Positions 16,319-26,020 of a stretch of 64,000 nt of DNA are shown here, one piece after another. This DNA is from Ferrovibrio sp036381655. GTDB taxonomy: Bacteria; Pseudomonadota; Alphaproteobacteria; Ferrovibrionales; Ferrovibrionaceae. The notes beneath the pieces are model-generated. The model had not been told where the DNA came from, made no database searches, and saw nothing but the letters and a program-made list of their open reading frames with translations. The stretch lies in the NCBI RefSeq assembly GCF_036381655.1, contig NZ_DASVCJ010000059.1, positions 1-64,000 of the forward strand. The letters are read 5' to 3'. A program made the translations under genes and the position numbers. How positions within the stretch are numbered: the stretch's first letter is position 1; every line of letters begins with the position of its first letter.

Positions 16319-16500
16319 CGGAGATGCCGGCGCGTCATTACCGATGCGATCGCGCCGCTGCGACGAAAGCTGCGACGAAAGGCGGGGATCGCGGCGCATG
16401 GCAGCGCCCGACATGCCGGTCTATGATCCCTTCAATATAAGGCGCGGGAGCGAAATTGTTAGGGCCGGCGCGGCGAAATCGCACCGCGCGGCTTGCCCGG

Positions 16501-16554
16501 CCAGACGATTCCGGCCCGGCGATTGGCACCAGACGATTGCACCGGACGATTGCA
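16501..16554. repeat. 13-14-bp tandem repeat, four copies
   Basis: Units of the form CCAGACGATTGCA begin at 16501, 16515, 16529 and 16542; the first two are 14 bp and more diverged. The array ends 10 bp before the ATG of the hydrolase-OsmC gene and abuts its ribosome binding site (AGGAGA). Confidence 0.88.
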
Positions 16555-16564
16555 GGAGACAGCC

Positions 16565-17854
16565 ATGGACAGCCGCAAGGTGGAATTCGCCGGATCTTCG
16601 GGCGCAACGCTCGCCGCGCGCCTGGAAATGCCGGCTGGCGATGCCACGCCCATCGCCTTCGCGCTGTTCGCGCACTGCTTCACCTGCAGCAAGGATGCGC
16701 CGGCGGCGGTGAAGGTCTCGCGCGCCCTGGCCGCGCGCGGCGTCGCCACCCTGCGCTTCGACTTCACCGGCCTGGGCGGCAGCGGCGGCGATTTCGCCAG
16801 CACCAATTTCTCCTCCAACGTGGCCGACCTGATCGCGGCGGCCGATTACCTGCGGCGGATGCATCGGGCGCCGGCCCTGCTGATCGGGCATAGCCTGGGC
16901 GGCGCCGCCGTGCTGGCCGCCGCGGCGCAGATCGCCGAATGCAAGGCGGTGGCCACGATCGGCGCGCCGTTCGATGCCGCCCATGTCGAGCATGCCTTCC
17001 TGCAGCATGTGCCGCAGATCGAGGCCGACGGCGAGGCCAGGGCCAGCCTGGGCGGGCGGCAATTCACCATCCGCAAACAGTTGCTGGACGATCTGCGCCG
17101 GCAGAAGCAGAAGGAACGCATCGCCGGTTTGCGCCGCGCGCTGCTGGTGCTGCATGCGCCGGGCGACGGCGTGGTGGGCATCGACAATGCCTCGCAGATT
17201 TTCCTGGCGGCCAGGCATCCGAAAAGCTTCGTCTCGCTGGACAGGGCCGATCACTTCCTGAGCCGGGCGGAGGATGCCGATTACGTCGCCGGCGTGATCG
17301 CCGCCTGGGCGGCGCGCTATCTGGCGAGTCCCGCTGCGGCGGCTGCGGACGCTGCGGCCGAGGCGGCGGCAGCCGAATATAGGGCAGCCGAGGATGCGGG
17401 CGCGGCGAGCGAGCCCGGCGTGCTGGTGGAGGAAACCGGCCAGGGCCTGTTCCAGCAGCGCATCCGCATCGGCCGCCACGCGATCATGGCCGACGAGCCG
17501 CAGAGCATGGGCGGCCGCGATTCAGGCCCGGCGCCCTACGATCTGCTGGCGGCGGCGCTCGGCGCCTGCAAGGCGATGACCATGCGGCTCTATGCCAACC
17601 GCAAGAATCTGCCGCTGAGGCGGACGCGGGTGCATGTGGTGCATGACCGCATCCATGCCGAGGACTGCGCCGATTGCGAGACGAAGGACGGCCATATCGA
17701 CGAATTCCGCGTGACGATCGGGCTGGAAGGCGAGCTCAGCGACGAGCAGCGCGCGCGGATTCTGGAGATCGCCGACAAATGCCCGGTGCATAGGACGCTG
17801 CACAGCGAGGTGAAGATCAGGACTGAGGAAGCCGCGCGGGAAGCGCCGGTCTGA
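16565..17854 (+). CDS. Alpha/beta hydrolase - OsmC fusion protein
   Basis: The 429-aa protein joins two domains. Residues 1-255 form an alpha/beta hydrolase with nucleophile motif GHSLGG, oxyanion-side HCFTCSKD and the catalytic His in RADHFLSRAED. After an Ala-rich linker (about 258-285), residues 290-429 form an OsmC/Ohr domain with redox cysteines in LGACKAMTMRLYA and ADKCPVHRTL. OsmC proteins reduce organic hydroperoxides. This fused architecture is known in many proteobacteria, though its substrate is not defined. AGGAGA precedes ATG 16565, directly after a tandem repeat array. Confidence 0.92.
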   Translation: MDSRKVEFAGSSGATLAARLEMPAGDATPIAFALFAHCFTCSKDAPAAVKVSRALAARGVATLRFDFTGLGGSGGDFASTNFSSNVADLIAAADYLRRMHRAPALLIGHSLGGAAVLAAAAQIAECKAVATIGAPFDAAHVEHAFLQHVPQIEADGEARASLGGRQFTIRKQLLDDLRRQKQKERIAGLRRALLVLHAPGDGVVGIDNASQIFLAARHPKSFVSLDRADHFLSRAEDADYVAGVIAAWAARYLASPAAAAADAAAEAAAAEYRAAEDAGAASEPGVLVEETGQGLFQQRIRIGRHAIMADEPQSMGGRDSGPAPYDLLAAALGACKAMTMRLYANRKNLPLRRTRVHVVHDRIHAEDCADCETKDGHIDEFRVTIGLEGELSDEQRARILEIADKCPVHRTLHSEVKIRTEEAAREAPV

Positions 17855-17909
17855 CGCGATCATGCCGGCCGCGCCGTGACGGCGGCCCCGGCTTTGCTAG
17901 CCTGCGGCC

Positions 17910-18530
17910 ATGCCCGGCCTTAGACATGCTCCCGCCACCTTGCGCAACCGCGAGCCGATTCTGCTGGCGTTGCAGCGCATCCTGCCGCCGGCGACGGACG
18001 CGGCGCCGCGCCTGCTGCTGGAGATCGCCAGCGGCACCGGCGAGCATGCCGCCTTCATGGCGCCGCGCCTGCCCGGCTGGATCTGGCAGCCGAGCGATTA
18101 CGACGCGGATGCGCTCGCCGATATCGACGGCCATGCGCGAGAGAGCGGATGCGATCGCATCAGGCCGGCGATCCGGCTGGACGTGCAGGCGCCGGCTTGG
18201 CCGTTGGAAGCGGCCGATGCGATCCTGTGCTGCAACATGATTCACATCGCGCCGTGGTCGGCAGCGGAAGGTCTGATGGCCGGGGCGGCGCGGTTGCTCG
18301 GACCCGGCGCGCCGCTCGTTCTCTATGGCCCGTTCAAGCGGCATGGCGCGCATACGGCGCCGAGCAACGCGAAATTCGATGCCGAATTCCTGCGCGCGCG
18401 GAACCCGGACTGGGGCGTGCGCTGCCTGGATACGGAGGTGCAGCCGCTGGCGGAACGCTGCGGTCTGGCGCTGGCGGAAGTGATGGAGATGCCGGCAAAT
18501 AATATGGTGGTGGTGGGGCGGAGGTCGTGA
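17910..18530 (+). CDS. DUF938 class I SAM-dependent methyltransferase
   Basis: The 206-aa protein matches the DUF938 group. It starts with ATLRNREPILLALQRILP, then has the SAM-binding LLLEIASGTGEHAAFMA, an acidic SDYDADALADI and the conserved CCNMIHIAPW block, ending in PANNMVVVGRR. The fold is a Rossmann-like methyltransferase; the substrate is unknown. It follows the hydrolase-OsmC gene by 55 bp on the same strand and may share its transcript. Confidence 0.85.
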   Translation: MPGLRHAPATLRNREPILLALQRILPPATDAAPRLLLEIASGTGEHAAFMAPRLPGWIWQPSDYDADALADIDGHARESGCDRIRPAIRLDVQAPAWPLEAADAILCCNMIHIAPWSAAEGLMAGAARLLGPGAPLVLYGPFKRHGAHTAPSNAKFDAEFLRARNPDWGVRCLDTEVQPLAERCGLALAEVMEMPANNMVVVGRRS

Positions 18531-18566
18531 CTGGCCGATAACGAATTCCGCGCGGCAGAACGGCGG

Positions 18567-19329
18567 TTACCACTGAATCCTGGCCAGCGTCGCCGCCATA
18601 TTCTCTCGCAGCATCTGCGTCAGCGTGGTGCGCAATTCCTCCTGCTGCTCCGCCGACATCTCCGCCAGGCTTTCCTCCCAGAGCGCGCCCGGAATATCAC
18701 GATAGGGCTCGCCGCTCACCGGAACGCTGCCCAGGACCCTGCGCTGCGCTTTGTCCACCAGCGCCGCCGCGAAGCCAGAAATTGCGGTGGACGACGCCCA
18801 TGACAGCCGGCCGGCGCCCGATGCCAAGCCCATGCACGCCGGTGACATGCCCGCCAAGCCGTTCCGGCGTAACGAGCAGATAAAGATCGGCCGGCTCATC
18901 GCTCTCGATGGCGTCGAACGGATAACCGGAATCGGTTGTGTCTTGGGAACTGAAAAGCTCGGCGTAAATGGCTGGCGTTTTCGCAAAGCCCTTGGCGAAG
19001 GCTTCGGAATAGTTGGTGTAATATGTCCGGCCGCTGCCGAGGCGCGCCACGTCGATCTTCGCCGGAACGATGGCATAGCGGCTGCCGGCAGCCTGGCGGA
19101 TCGCGTCATACACAACTTCGTCCAGCTTCCACTGTTTGACGTCGGCCTCATCGTACACCGAGCCGGTACCGAAATGCGCCAGATCATCGAAGGTGATTGT
19201 GTCGCCGATGCCGATGGCGGCGCCGATCGTTTTCGTGCCGGCGGGGACTGCCAAGGGCTCCTGCTGGCGCGTGGCGCAGCCCGCCAGAAAAACCGCACAG
19301 AGCAGCGCCGCAGCTGCAACCTGTCGCAT
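18567..19329 (-). pseudogene. Frameshifted GNA1162-like outer-membrane lipoprotein
   Basis: ATG 19329 opens a lipoprotein signal (MRQVAAAALLCAVFLAGCAT, lipobox LAGC) followed by a domain of about 160 residues (FDDLAHFGTGSVYDEADVKQ and onward). Near 18775-18785 this frame continues only as Arg/Gly-rich nonsense. The frame shifted by one base continues plausibly as AALVDKAQRRVLGSVPVSGE and ends at 18567 with MLRENMAATLARIQW. Joined, the protein would be about 254 aa. The change equals one inserted base. It may be true gene decay or an assembly error. The function of the lipoprotein is not known to me; resemblance to GNA1162-type lipoproteins is weak. Confidence 0.7.
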
Positions 19330-19508
19330 GATCCCCCCTGAGTCAGTCACACCTGAAAGGGATGTTACCGACTGACGGCGCGGCGCATCTCGGTCACGAT
19401 CGATCCCTGCGCGACGGATCGCGACGCGCTCCGGATCGGCTGAGGCCTGCCCTTGCGCCCCGGCCACCGGCTTCTCGCGCCCCGCCCTCGTCGCCGTGCG
19501 GCCCCCGC

Positions 19509-20171
19509 TTACGTGCGCGGCTGCGGCGCGATGCGGATATAGGGCTTCGGCGCCTTCCAGCCGCCCGGGTAGATCTTCTTCGCCTCGTCGTCGCTGACCG
19601 AGCCGGCGATGATGACATCCTCGCCCGGCCGCCAGTTCACCGGCGTGGAGACCTTGTGCCGCGCGGTGAGCTGCACCGAATCGAGCAGCCGCATCACCTC
19701 GTCGAAATTGCGGCCGGTGCTCATCGGATAGCACAGCATCGCCTTGATCCGCTTGTCCGGCCCGATCACATAGACCGTGCGCACGGTTTGATTGTCGGCC
19801 GGCGTGCGGCCCCTGGCGCTGTCGCCGGCCTCCTCGGGCAGCATGTCGTAGAGCTTGGCCACTTCCAGCTTGTCGTCGCCGATCATCGGATAATCCGGCA
19901 GATGGCCGGTGACGTCCTTGATGTCCTGCACCCAGCGCTTGTGGTCGTCGACCGGATCGACCGACAGGCCGATGATCTTGGTGTTGCGCTTGTCGAATTC
20001 GGGCTTGAGCCCGGCCATGTAGCCCAGCTCGGTGGTGCAGACCGGCGTGAAGTCCTTCGGGTGCGAGAACAGGATGCACCAGCTGTCGCCGATCCAGTCA
20101 TGGAACTTGATCCTGCCCTGGGTGGTTTCCGCCGTGAAATCCGGGGCCGTGCTGCCAATGCGCAAAGTCAT
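19509..20171 (-). CDS. 1-Cys peroxiredoxin (AhpC/TSA, Prx6 type)
   Basis: The 220-aa protein has the peroxidatic Cys in FTPVCTTELGYMAGL (about residue 45) and the Prx6-type C-terminal extension (VSTPVNWRPGEDVII to the end), with no resolving Cys. It reduces H2O2 and organic or lipid hydroperoxides, taking electrons from an external thiol. Length matches the Prx6 group (about 215-225). A GGGAGGA precedes the ATG. It is downstream of an NTF2-like gene on the same strand but separated by about 100 bp, so it probably has its own promoter. Confidence 0.93.
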   Translation of the reverse strand: MTLRIGSTAPDFTAETTQGRIKFHDWIGDSWCILFSHPKDFTPVCTTELGYMAGLKPEFDKRNTKIIGLSVDPVDDHKRWVQDIKDVTGHLPDYPMIGDDKLEVAKLYDMLPEEAGDSARGRTPADNQTVRTVYVIGPDKRIKAMLCYPMSTGRNFDEVMRLLDSVQLTARHKVSTPVNWRPGEDVIIAGSVSDDEAKKIYPGGWKAPKPYIRIAPQPRT

Positions 20172-20269
20172 GTCGTCCTCCCTTTGCTGAGTCAGGCCAT
20201 CGATGCTTTCGAAATAGGGCGCGGCCCGGGGCTAAAACAGACCTGCCGGCGCTGTGGAATCGCGCGAGG

Positions 20270-20656
20270 CTATCCGCGCGTGACATGGGCGGCGACGCAG
20301 AGCCAGCGCCCGTCATCCGCCTGCCGCACCCAGACATCGGTATAGCGCCCGGCGCCGCGGCTGCCGTCCGGCCGGGTATAGACCGTGCGGGCATGGATCA
20401 GCGCGGTATCGCCGAACAGGCGGATGCGGACATCCTCGACGGCAAGGTCGGGCACGCCGGAGGGCTGCGCGATGCGCGCGATGAAGGCGGCGCGCCCGCT
20501 CAGGCTGCCGTCGGGATTGGAATTGAGGAAGTCGGCCGCCAGATGCCGCTCGAACCAGGCGGCGTCCGAGGTGGCCACCGCGCGGATATAGCCCTGGTTC
20601 AGTTCGCCCAGCAGGGCGAGCGCATCCTCGGCGGCATCGCGTGGCGGCATCTGCAT
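20270..20656 (-). CDS. NTF2-like / DUF4440 small protein
   Basis: The 128-aa product has the cone-shaped NTF2-like pattern: an N-terminal helix pair (ALALLGELNQGYIRAVATSD), WFERHLAADFLNSNPDG, and the strand series VRIRLFGDTALIHARTVY / GAGRYTDVWVRQADDGRWLCVAAH. Such proteins are ketosteroid isomerase-like or simple binding proteins; no catalytic role can be read here. Start 20656 is preferred because GGAGGAA lies 8 bp upstream; ATG 20650 is an alternative. It lies just past the groEL terminator. Confidence 0.72.
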   Translation of the reverse strand: MQMPPRDAAEDALALLGELNQGYIRAVATSDAAWFERHLAADFLNSNPDGSLSGRAAFIARIAQPSGVPDLAVEDVRIRLFGDTALIHARTVYTRPDGSRGAGRYTDVWVRQADDGRWLCVAAHVTRG

Positions 20657-20732
20657 GGCGTGGTTCCTCCGCTTTCCGTTTTTCCTCTCTGCCGCCGGCG
20701 ATCTCACGCCGGTTGCGGCGCCGGCGCAACAC

Positions 20733-20759
20733 AAAAGGCCCGGGATCGCTCCCGGGCCT
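20733..20759 (-). terminator. Rho-independent terminator of groESL
   Basis: A 9-bp stem (AGGCCCGGG / CCCGGGCCT) with a 6-base loop is followed on the minus strand by TTTTG. It lies about 30 bp after the groEL stop. Confidence 0.92.
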
Positions 20760-20787
20760 CTCGTTTTCGTCAGCCTGGAGGCCGGAC

Positions 20788-22431
<1,644 letters not shown>

Positions 22432-22498
22432 GTTTCTTCTCCTACTTAATCTGGCTTATCTGGCTTGTCTGGATTGCCTGACGGGACGGGGCCCGAAA

Positions 22499-22813
22499 TC
22501 AGGCGGCCTTGGCCTTCTTCGCGGCGCCTTCGATGACGCCCATGATGTCGGACTCCTTCATGATCAGGAGCTCCTCGCCATCGAGCTTCACCTCGGTGCC
22601 CGACCACTTGCCGAACAGGACGCGGTCGCCGACCTTCACGTCCAGCGGCTGCACCTTGCCATTCTCATCCCGGGCGCCCGGACCGACGGCGATCACCTCG
22701 CCCTGCATCGGCTTTTCCTTGGCGGTGTCCGGAATGATGATGCCGCCGGCAGTGCGCTCCTCTTCGGCCACGCGCTTCACCACCACGCGGTCATGCAGCG
22801 GACGAAACTTCAT
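22499..22813 (-). CDS. groES: Co-chaperonin GroES (Hsp10)
   Basis: The 104-aa protein is the lid of the GroEL chamber: MKFRPLHDRVVVKRVAEEE at the start, then the mobile loop (about residues 20-35, RTAGGIIIPDTAKEKP), VGDRVLFGKWSGTEV and LLIMKESDIMGV. ATG 22813 is chosen over the upstream in-frame ATG 22825 because the latter forms part of the SD sequence (ATGGAGGATCGC). First gene of the heat-shock operon. Confidence 0.97.
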   Translation of the reverse strand: MKFRPLHDRVVVKRVAEEERTAGGIIIPDTAKEKPMQGEVIAVGPGARDENGKVQPLDVKVGDRVLFGKWSGTEVKLDGEELLIMKESDIMGVIEGAAKKAKAA

Positions 22814-22904
22814 GCGATCCTCCATAAGTTCTGTCGCATCGAGTTGATGTAGAAATTCCGAGAATCAGGAAAATCAATGGGATAACCCATAATCCTCCCG
22901 ACTG

Positions 22905-22931
22905 TTAGCACTCTCGGGCAGAGAGCGCCAG
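22905..22931 (-). promoter_or_regulatory. CIRCE operator (HrcA site), right arm degenerate
   Basis: The left arm TTAGCACTC (22905-22913) is a perfect CIRCE half-site. After a 9-bp spacer the other arm reads GAGCGCCAG, matching 6 of 9 positions of GAGTGCTAA. It sits immediately downstream of the -10 element and about 90 bp upstream of groES, the classical position for HrcA repression of groESL. Confidence 0.85.
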
Positions 22932-22932
22932 A

Positions 22933-22961
22933 CACCTAAGCACGCGATCACGCCTTGTCAA
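22933..22961 (-). promoter_or_regulatory. Sigma-70-type promoter of groESL
   Basis: On the minus strand TTGACA (22961-22956) is followed after 17 bp by TAGGTG (22938-22933). The -35 is perfect and the -10 is weak. The CIRCE element begins 2 bp downstream. The spacing favours a housekeeping promoter blocked by HrcA; a heat-shock sigma site is not evident. Confidence 0.7.
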
Positions 22962-23145
22962 GGAGGGGGTGCCCGGATTCCGCCATAATTTTTTCCCGCC
23001 GCAAGGCCGCGCCCTGTGACCGAACGGTGACCGGCACAAGAACCGGAGCCTTCGCGCGCCGAAGGGGTTGACCTCGCTCGATTGCCGCCTGCGGCGCCAG
23101 GCGCGCCGCGCCATTGATATTGCGCCATCAGCAGAGAGGTTGATC

Positions 23146-23610
23146 ATGCCGCTGAGAGCCACCCTTCTCCTCGCCGCCAGCCTGGCCAGCACCAGCCTGG
23201 CGCTCACTGGCCTTGGCGCAGCCCGGGCCGGCGCCGCCGATCCGCAGCAGCAGCTCGTCGCTCAGATCGTTGCCCAGGGCGGCGGTGGCGGCGGAGGGGG
23301 CGGCGGCAGCGGCGCGGGCAATTCGGGCGGCGGCACGAGAGGCGGCATGGGCGGCGGCATGAGCGGCACCGGGCGGTCCGGCGGCACATCGCCCGGCATG
23401 CCGAATGCTCCCTCGACCGACCCGGGGAGCAGCCCTGGGACCAACCAGGGCGGCGCCTTTCCGGGTTTTCGCAATCTGAGCCCGCAGGATCAGGCGCAGT
23501 TCCAATCGCGGATGAATGCCGCGCGGACCGACCAGGAGCGCCAGACGATCCGGCGCGAATACGAGATGCGGGCGCGGCAGCGCGGCAGCGATACCCCGCC
23601 GGCGCGCTAG
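23146..23610 (+). CDS. Secreted Gly-rich low-complexity protein
   Basis: The 154-aa product has a signal peptide (residues about 1-31, cleavage near ARAGAA). A Gly/Ser/Met-rich low-complexity region follows (about 45-110, including a run of ten glycines). The C-terminal amphipathic helix is charged (LSPQDQAQFQSRMNAARTDQERQTIRREYEMRARQR). A possible SD (AGAGAGG) precedes ATG 23146. No function is recognised. The C-terminal helix resembles the tails of small periplasmic metal or stress proteins, but the evidence is thin. Confidence 0.6.
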   Translation: MPLRATLLLAASLASTSLALTGLGAARAGAADPQQQLVAQIVAQGGGGGGGGGGSGAGNSGGGTRGGMGGGMSGTGRSGGTSPGMPNAPSTDPGSSPGTNQGGAFPGFRNLSPQDQAQFQSRMNAARTDQERQTIRREYEMRARQRGSDTPPAR

Positions 23611-23707
23611 CGACGCCAGCGGCGATTTTATTACCCGGAAGGTCATTGCCCGGCCTGCGGCGAGGCGGCAGGCTGGCAGCGCAATCCAGTGAGCGAGGAG
23701 CGCCGCC

Positions 23708-24100
23708 ATGCCGACCGAATACGACCTGCCCTTTGCCACGCTGATGGGTGTGCGCCTGACCGCGGTGACGCCCGACAAGGTGACGGCGGAGCTGGATGTG
23801 CGCGAAGACCTCTGCACCCGGCCGGCCATCCTGCATGGCGGCGCCGTGATGGCCTTCGCCGACAGCCTGGGCGGCATCGCCACTGCGGCCAACCTGAAGG
23901 ACGGCGCCGGCACGACGACGATCGAAAGCAAGACAAACTTCTTCGCCGCCATTCCCGCCGGCGAGACGGCCTATGCCGAATGCACGCCGCTGCATCGCGG
24001 CCGCACCACCATGGTCTGGCAGACCCGGATCAGCCGCGCCGACGGCAAGCTGGCCGCCATCGTGACGCAGACGCAGCTCGTATTGCCGGCGCGGCCGTGA
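23708..24100 (+). CDS. PaaI-type hotdog thioesterase
   Basis: This 130-aa single hotdog domain has the PaaI/4HBT active-site block LHGGAVMAFADSLGGIAT (residues about 44-61), followed by TTTIESKTNFFAAIPAG and a last strand MVWQTRISRADGKLAAIVTQTQLVL. These enzymes hydrolyse acyl-CoA thioesters, often phenylacetyl-CoA-type intermediates. No phenylacetate genes are nearby, so the substrate is open. GAGCGAGGAG precedes the ATG. The stop is close to the operator of the mqsRA locus. Confidence 0.85.
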   Translation: MPTEYDLPFATLMGVRLTAVTPDKVTAELDVREDLCTRPAILHGGAVMAFADSLGGIATAANLKDGAGTTTIESKTNFFAAIPAGETAYAECTPLHRGRTTMVWQTRISRADGKLAAIVTQTQLVLPARP

Positions 24101-24104
24101 CCGT

Positions 24105-24456
24105 TTGACTTTTTACCCTTTAAGGGTAAAAGCGCGGCGGAAGGAAAAGCTCAGGCCGCATTACGATCTCGCCGGGATTCAGGTGGATGTGGCGCGGCTC
24201 GGAGTCGCTGCTTTCACCAAGGCGGCGCTCGATGGCGGCCGGTCCATGGGATTGACGACGGCGCAGATGCTGGCGGTCATCGCCGGGTTGAAGCGGGATG
24301 CTGTATAAATCCATGGCCACTTTCGCCGATCACCGTGTCTGGCAGGAGGTTTATAACGCCCCCACGCCGGCCGGACGGGACGCTTACATCAAGGTGACCA
24401 GACGCGATGATTCAGGACCGCCGGTTATCCAGTTCAAAGACAAGCTGGAGCGATGA
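24105..24456 (+). pseudogene. mqsR: MqsR-like toxin, frameshifted
   Basis: Frame 1 encodes RPHYDLAGIQVDVARLGVAA to MLAVIAGLKRDAV and then stops at 24308. The other frame, from ATG 24298, gives MLYKSMATFADHRVWQEVYN and ends QFKDKLER at 24456. These correspond to the two halves of MqsR, a ribosome-independent mRNA interferase that cuts at GC(U/A). Removing one G from GGG at 24295-24297 would join them as LKRMLYKSMATFADH, the usual MqsR sequence. No ordinary start fits either: the codon in the family's M-E-K position is AAG (24141), and the only in-frame start is TTG 24105, inside the operator. The toxin is probably inactive. An assembly error in a G-run is the alternative. Confidence 0.78.
24111..24131. 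promoter_or_regulatory. Perfect palindrome, likely MqsA operator
   Basis: TTTTACCCTT and its exact complement AAGGGTAAAA flank a single central T (24121). It lies directly in front of the mqsR coding region, where MqsA autoregulates its operon in other bacteria; the E. coli MqsA site is also a short AACCT/AGGTT palindrome. Binding is inferred. Confidence 0.7.
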
Positions 24457-24457
24457 G

Positions 24458-24862
24458 ATGCCGCGCAAATGCGTTCATTGCGCTGACGGCACTGCGATGC
24501 AGCGGTTCGAGCACGAAACATTCGTGATCGAGCGCAAGGGGTTGAAGGCCAAGCTGGACGACCTGTCCGGCTGGCGCTGCCCGCAATGCGACGAAATCGA
24601 ATTCGATGCCGAGAGCGCCCGGCGCTATGCCGCCGCCGGCGACGATCTGGTCATCAAGTCGCGGCGGCGCACCGGCGAGTGGATTCGCCGCATCCGCAAG
24701 AAACTCAATCTGACGCAGGCAGAGGCGGCATGGCTGACCGGCGGCGGCCATAATGCCTTTTCCCGTTACGAGCGCGCCGAGGTGGAGCCGTTGCCGGCCG
24801 TGATCAATCTTTTCCGGCTGCTCGACAAACATCCGGACTTGCTGAAGGAGCTGTCGGAATGA
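24458..24862 (+). CDS. mqsA: MqsA-type antitoxin / transcriptional repressor
   Basis: The 134-aa protein has an N-terminal zinc domain with CVHC and CPQC pairs (C4, C7 and about C45, C48). A C-terminal HTH-XRE domain (about 70-134) contains RIRKKLNLTQAEAAWLTGGG and AFSRYERAEVEPLP, the typical DNA-binding stretch of MqsA. Length equals the E. coli protein (131 aa). It neutralises MqsR and represses the operon. The ATG follows the mqsR stop by 1 bp. The antitoxin frame is intact although the toxin gene is shifted, as expected for a decaying toxin-antitoxin pair. Confidence 0.88.
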   Translation: MPRKCVHCADGTAMQRFEHETFVIERKGLKAKLDDLSGWRCPQCDEIEFDAESARRYAAAGDDLVIKSRRRTGEWIRRIRKKLNLTQAEAAWLTGGGHNAFSRYERAEVEPLPAVINLFRLLDKHPDLLKELSE

Positions 24863-24866
24863 CGGG

Positions 24867-26018
24867 GTGCATCCGGTGTTGTTAGCTGACCTGCCCACCC
24901 CGTCGCTGCTGCTGGACCGCCGGCGGCTGGTGGCCAACATCCTCCGCATGCAGGCGCGCGCCAGGGAACTCGGCGTGAGCCTGCGGCCGCATATGAAGAC
25001 GGCGAAAGCGGCGATGGTGGCCCGGCTGGCCGCCGGCGAGAACGGCCCGATCACCGTTTCCACCCTGGCCGAGGCGGCGTATTTCGCGAAAGCCGGCTTT
25101 CGCGACATCACCTATGCCGTGCCGGTCGCGCCGCAGAAGCTGGATCGGGTCGCCGCCCTGATGCGGGACGGCGTCGATCTGAAGATCATCACCGACAATC
25201 CCGCCGTCGCCGAAGTCATCGCCGCCAAGGGCGCAGCTTCAGGCGTGACCTTTCGCGTGCTGATCAAGATCGATTGCGGACTGCACCGCGCCGGCATCGC
25301 GCCGGATGCGCCCGAATTGCTGCCGCTGGCGCAGGCGCTGACGCAGGATGCATCGACCGCGGCCGGCGCGGAGCTTGCCGGCGTGCTGACCCATGCCGGC
25401 CATTCCTATCACGCCAAAAGCATCGCCGAGATCAAACGCATCGCCGAAGAGGAACGGCTGGCGGTGCTGCGCGCCGCCCAAAGGCTGCGCGCGGCCGGCC
25501 ATGCCTGCCCGATCGTCAGCGTCGGCTCGACGCCGACGGCCCTGCATGCCGACAGCCTGGCCGGCGTCACCGAGATGCGGCCGGGCAATTTCGTCTTCTT
25601 CGACCTGTTCCAGGCCGGCGTCGGCTCCTGCGGCATGGAGGATATCGCCGTCTCGGTGCTGGCCAGCGTGGTCGGGCATCATCGCGGCCATAACCATCTG
25701 CTGATCGATGCCGGCGGCCTGGCGCTGTCGAAGGATGTCGGCGCCAACGAACATGCGCCGGGCAGCGGCTATGGCCTGGTCTGCCGCCCGGCAGATGCCC
25801 TGCCGATCGCCGGCCTTGCCGTCTACGACGTGCATCAGGAGCATGGCCTGGTCGGCGGGCCGCAAGCCGCCCCGCTCGATTTCACGCAATATCCGCCGGG
25901 CAGCCGCCTGCGCGTGCTGCCCAACCATTCCTGCATGACGGCGGCGGCCTACGAGCACTATTACGTCGTCGACGGCGATGCCGTCGTGGCGGAATGGGAC
26001 CGCGTCAACGGCTGGTAG
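24867..26018 (+). CDS. D-threonine aldolase / D-serine dehydratase-like PLP enzyme
   Basis: This 383-aa fold-type III PLP enzyme has the PLP lysine in LRPHMKTAKAAMVARL (K44). The alanine-racemase-like barrel continues (FRVLIKIDCGLHRAGI, ELAGVLTHAGHSYH, PIVSVGSTPTALHA), and the C-terminal metal site is in LPNHSCMTAAAYEHYYVV (His and Cys). Members cleave D-threonine or D-3-hydroxy amino acids to glycine and aldehyde, or dehydrate D-serine. The GTG at 24867 follows the mqsA stop by 4 bp. The next gene is convergent. Confidence 0.85.
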   Translation: MHPVLLADLPTPSLLLDRRRLVANILRMQARARELGVSLRPHMKTAKAAMVARLAAGENGPITVSTLAEAAYFAKAGFRDITYAVPVAPQKLDRVAALMRDGVDLKIITDNPAVAEVIAAKGAASGVTFRVLIKIDCGLHRAGIAPDAPELLPLAQALTQDASTAAGAELAGVLTHAGHSYHAKSIAEIKRIAEEERLAVLRAAQRLRAAGHACPIVSVGSTPTALHADSLAGVTEMRPGNFVFFDLFQAGVGSCGMEDIAVSVLASVVGHHRGHNHLLIDAGGLALSKDVGANEHAPGSGYGLVCRPADALPIAGLAVYDVHQEHGLVGGPQAAPLDFTQYPPGSRLRVLPNHSCMTAAAYEHYYVVDGDAVVAEWDRVNGW

Positions 26019-26020
26019 CG

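Noticed and set aside
24105..24308. A separate 67-aa gene from TTG 24105
   Set aside because: It reads through the operator palindrome and ends where the other half of MqsR starts in the next frame, so it is the 5' part of a shifted mqsR.
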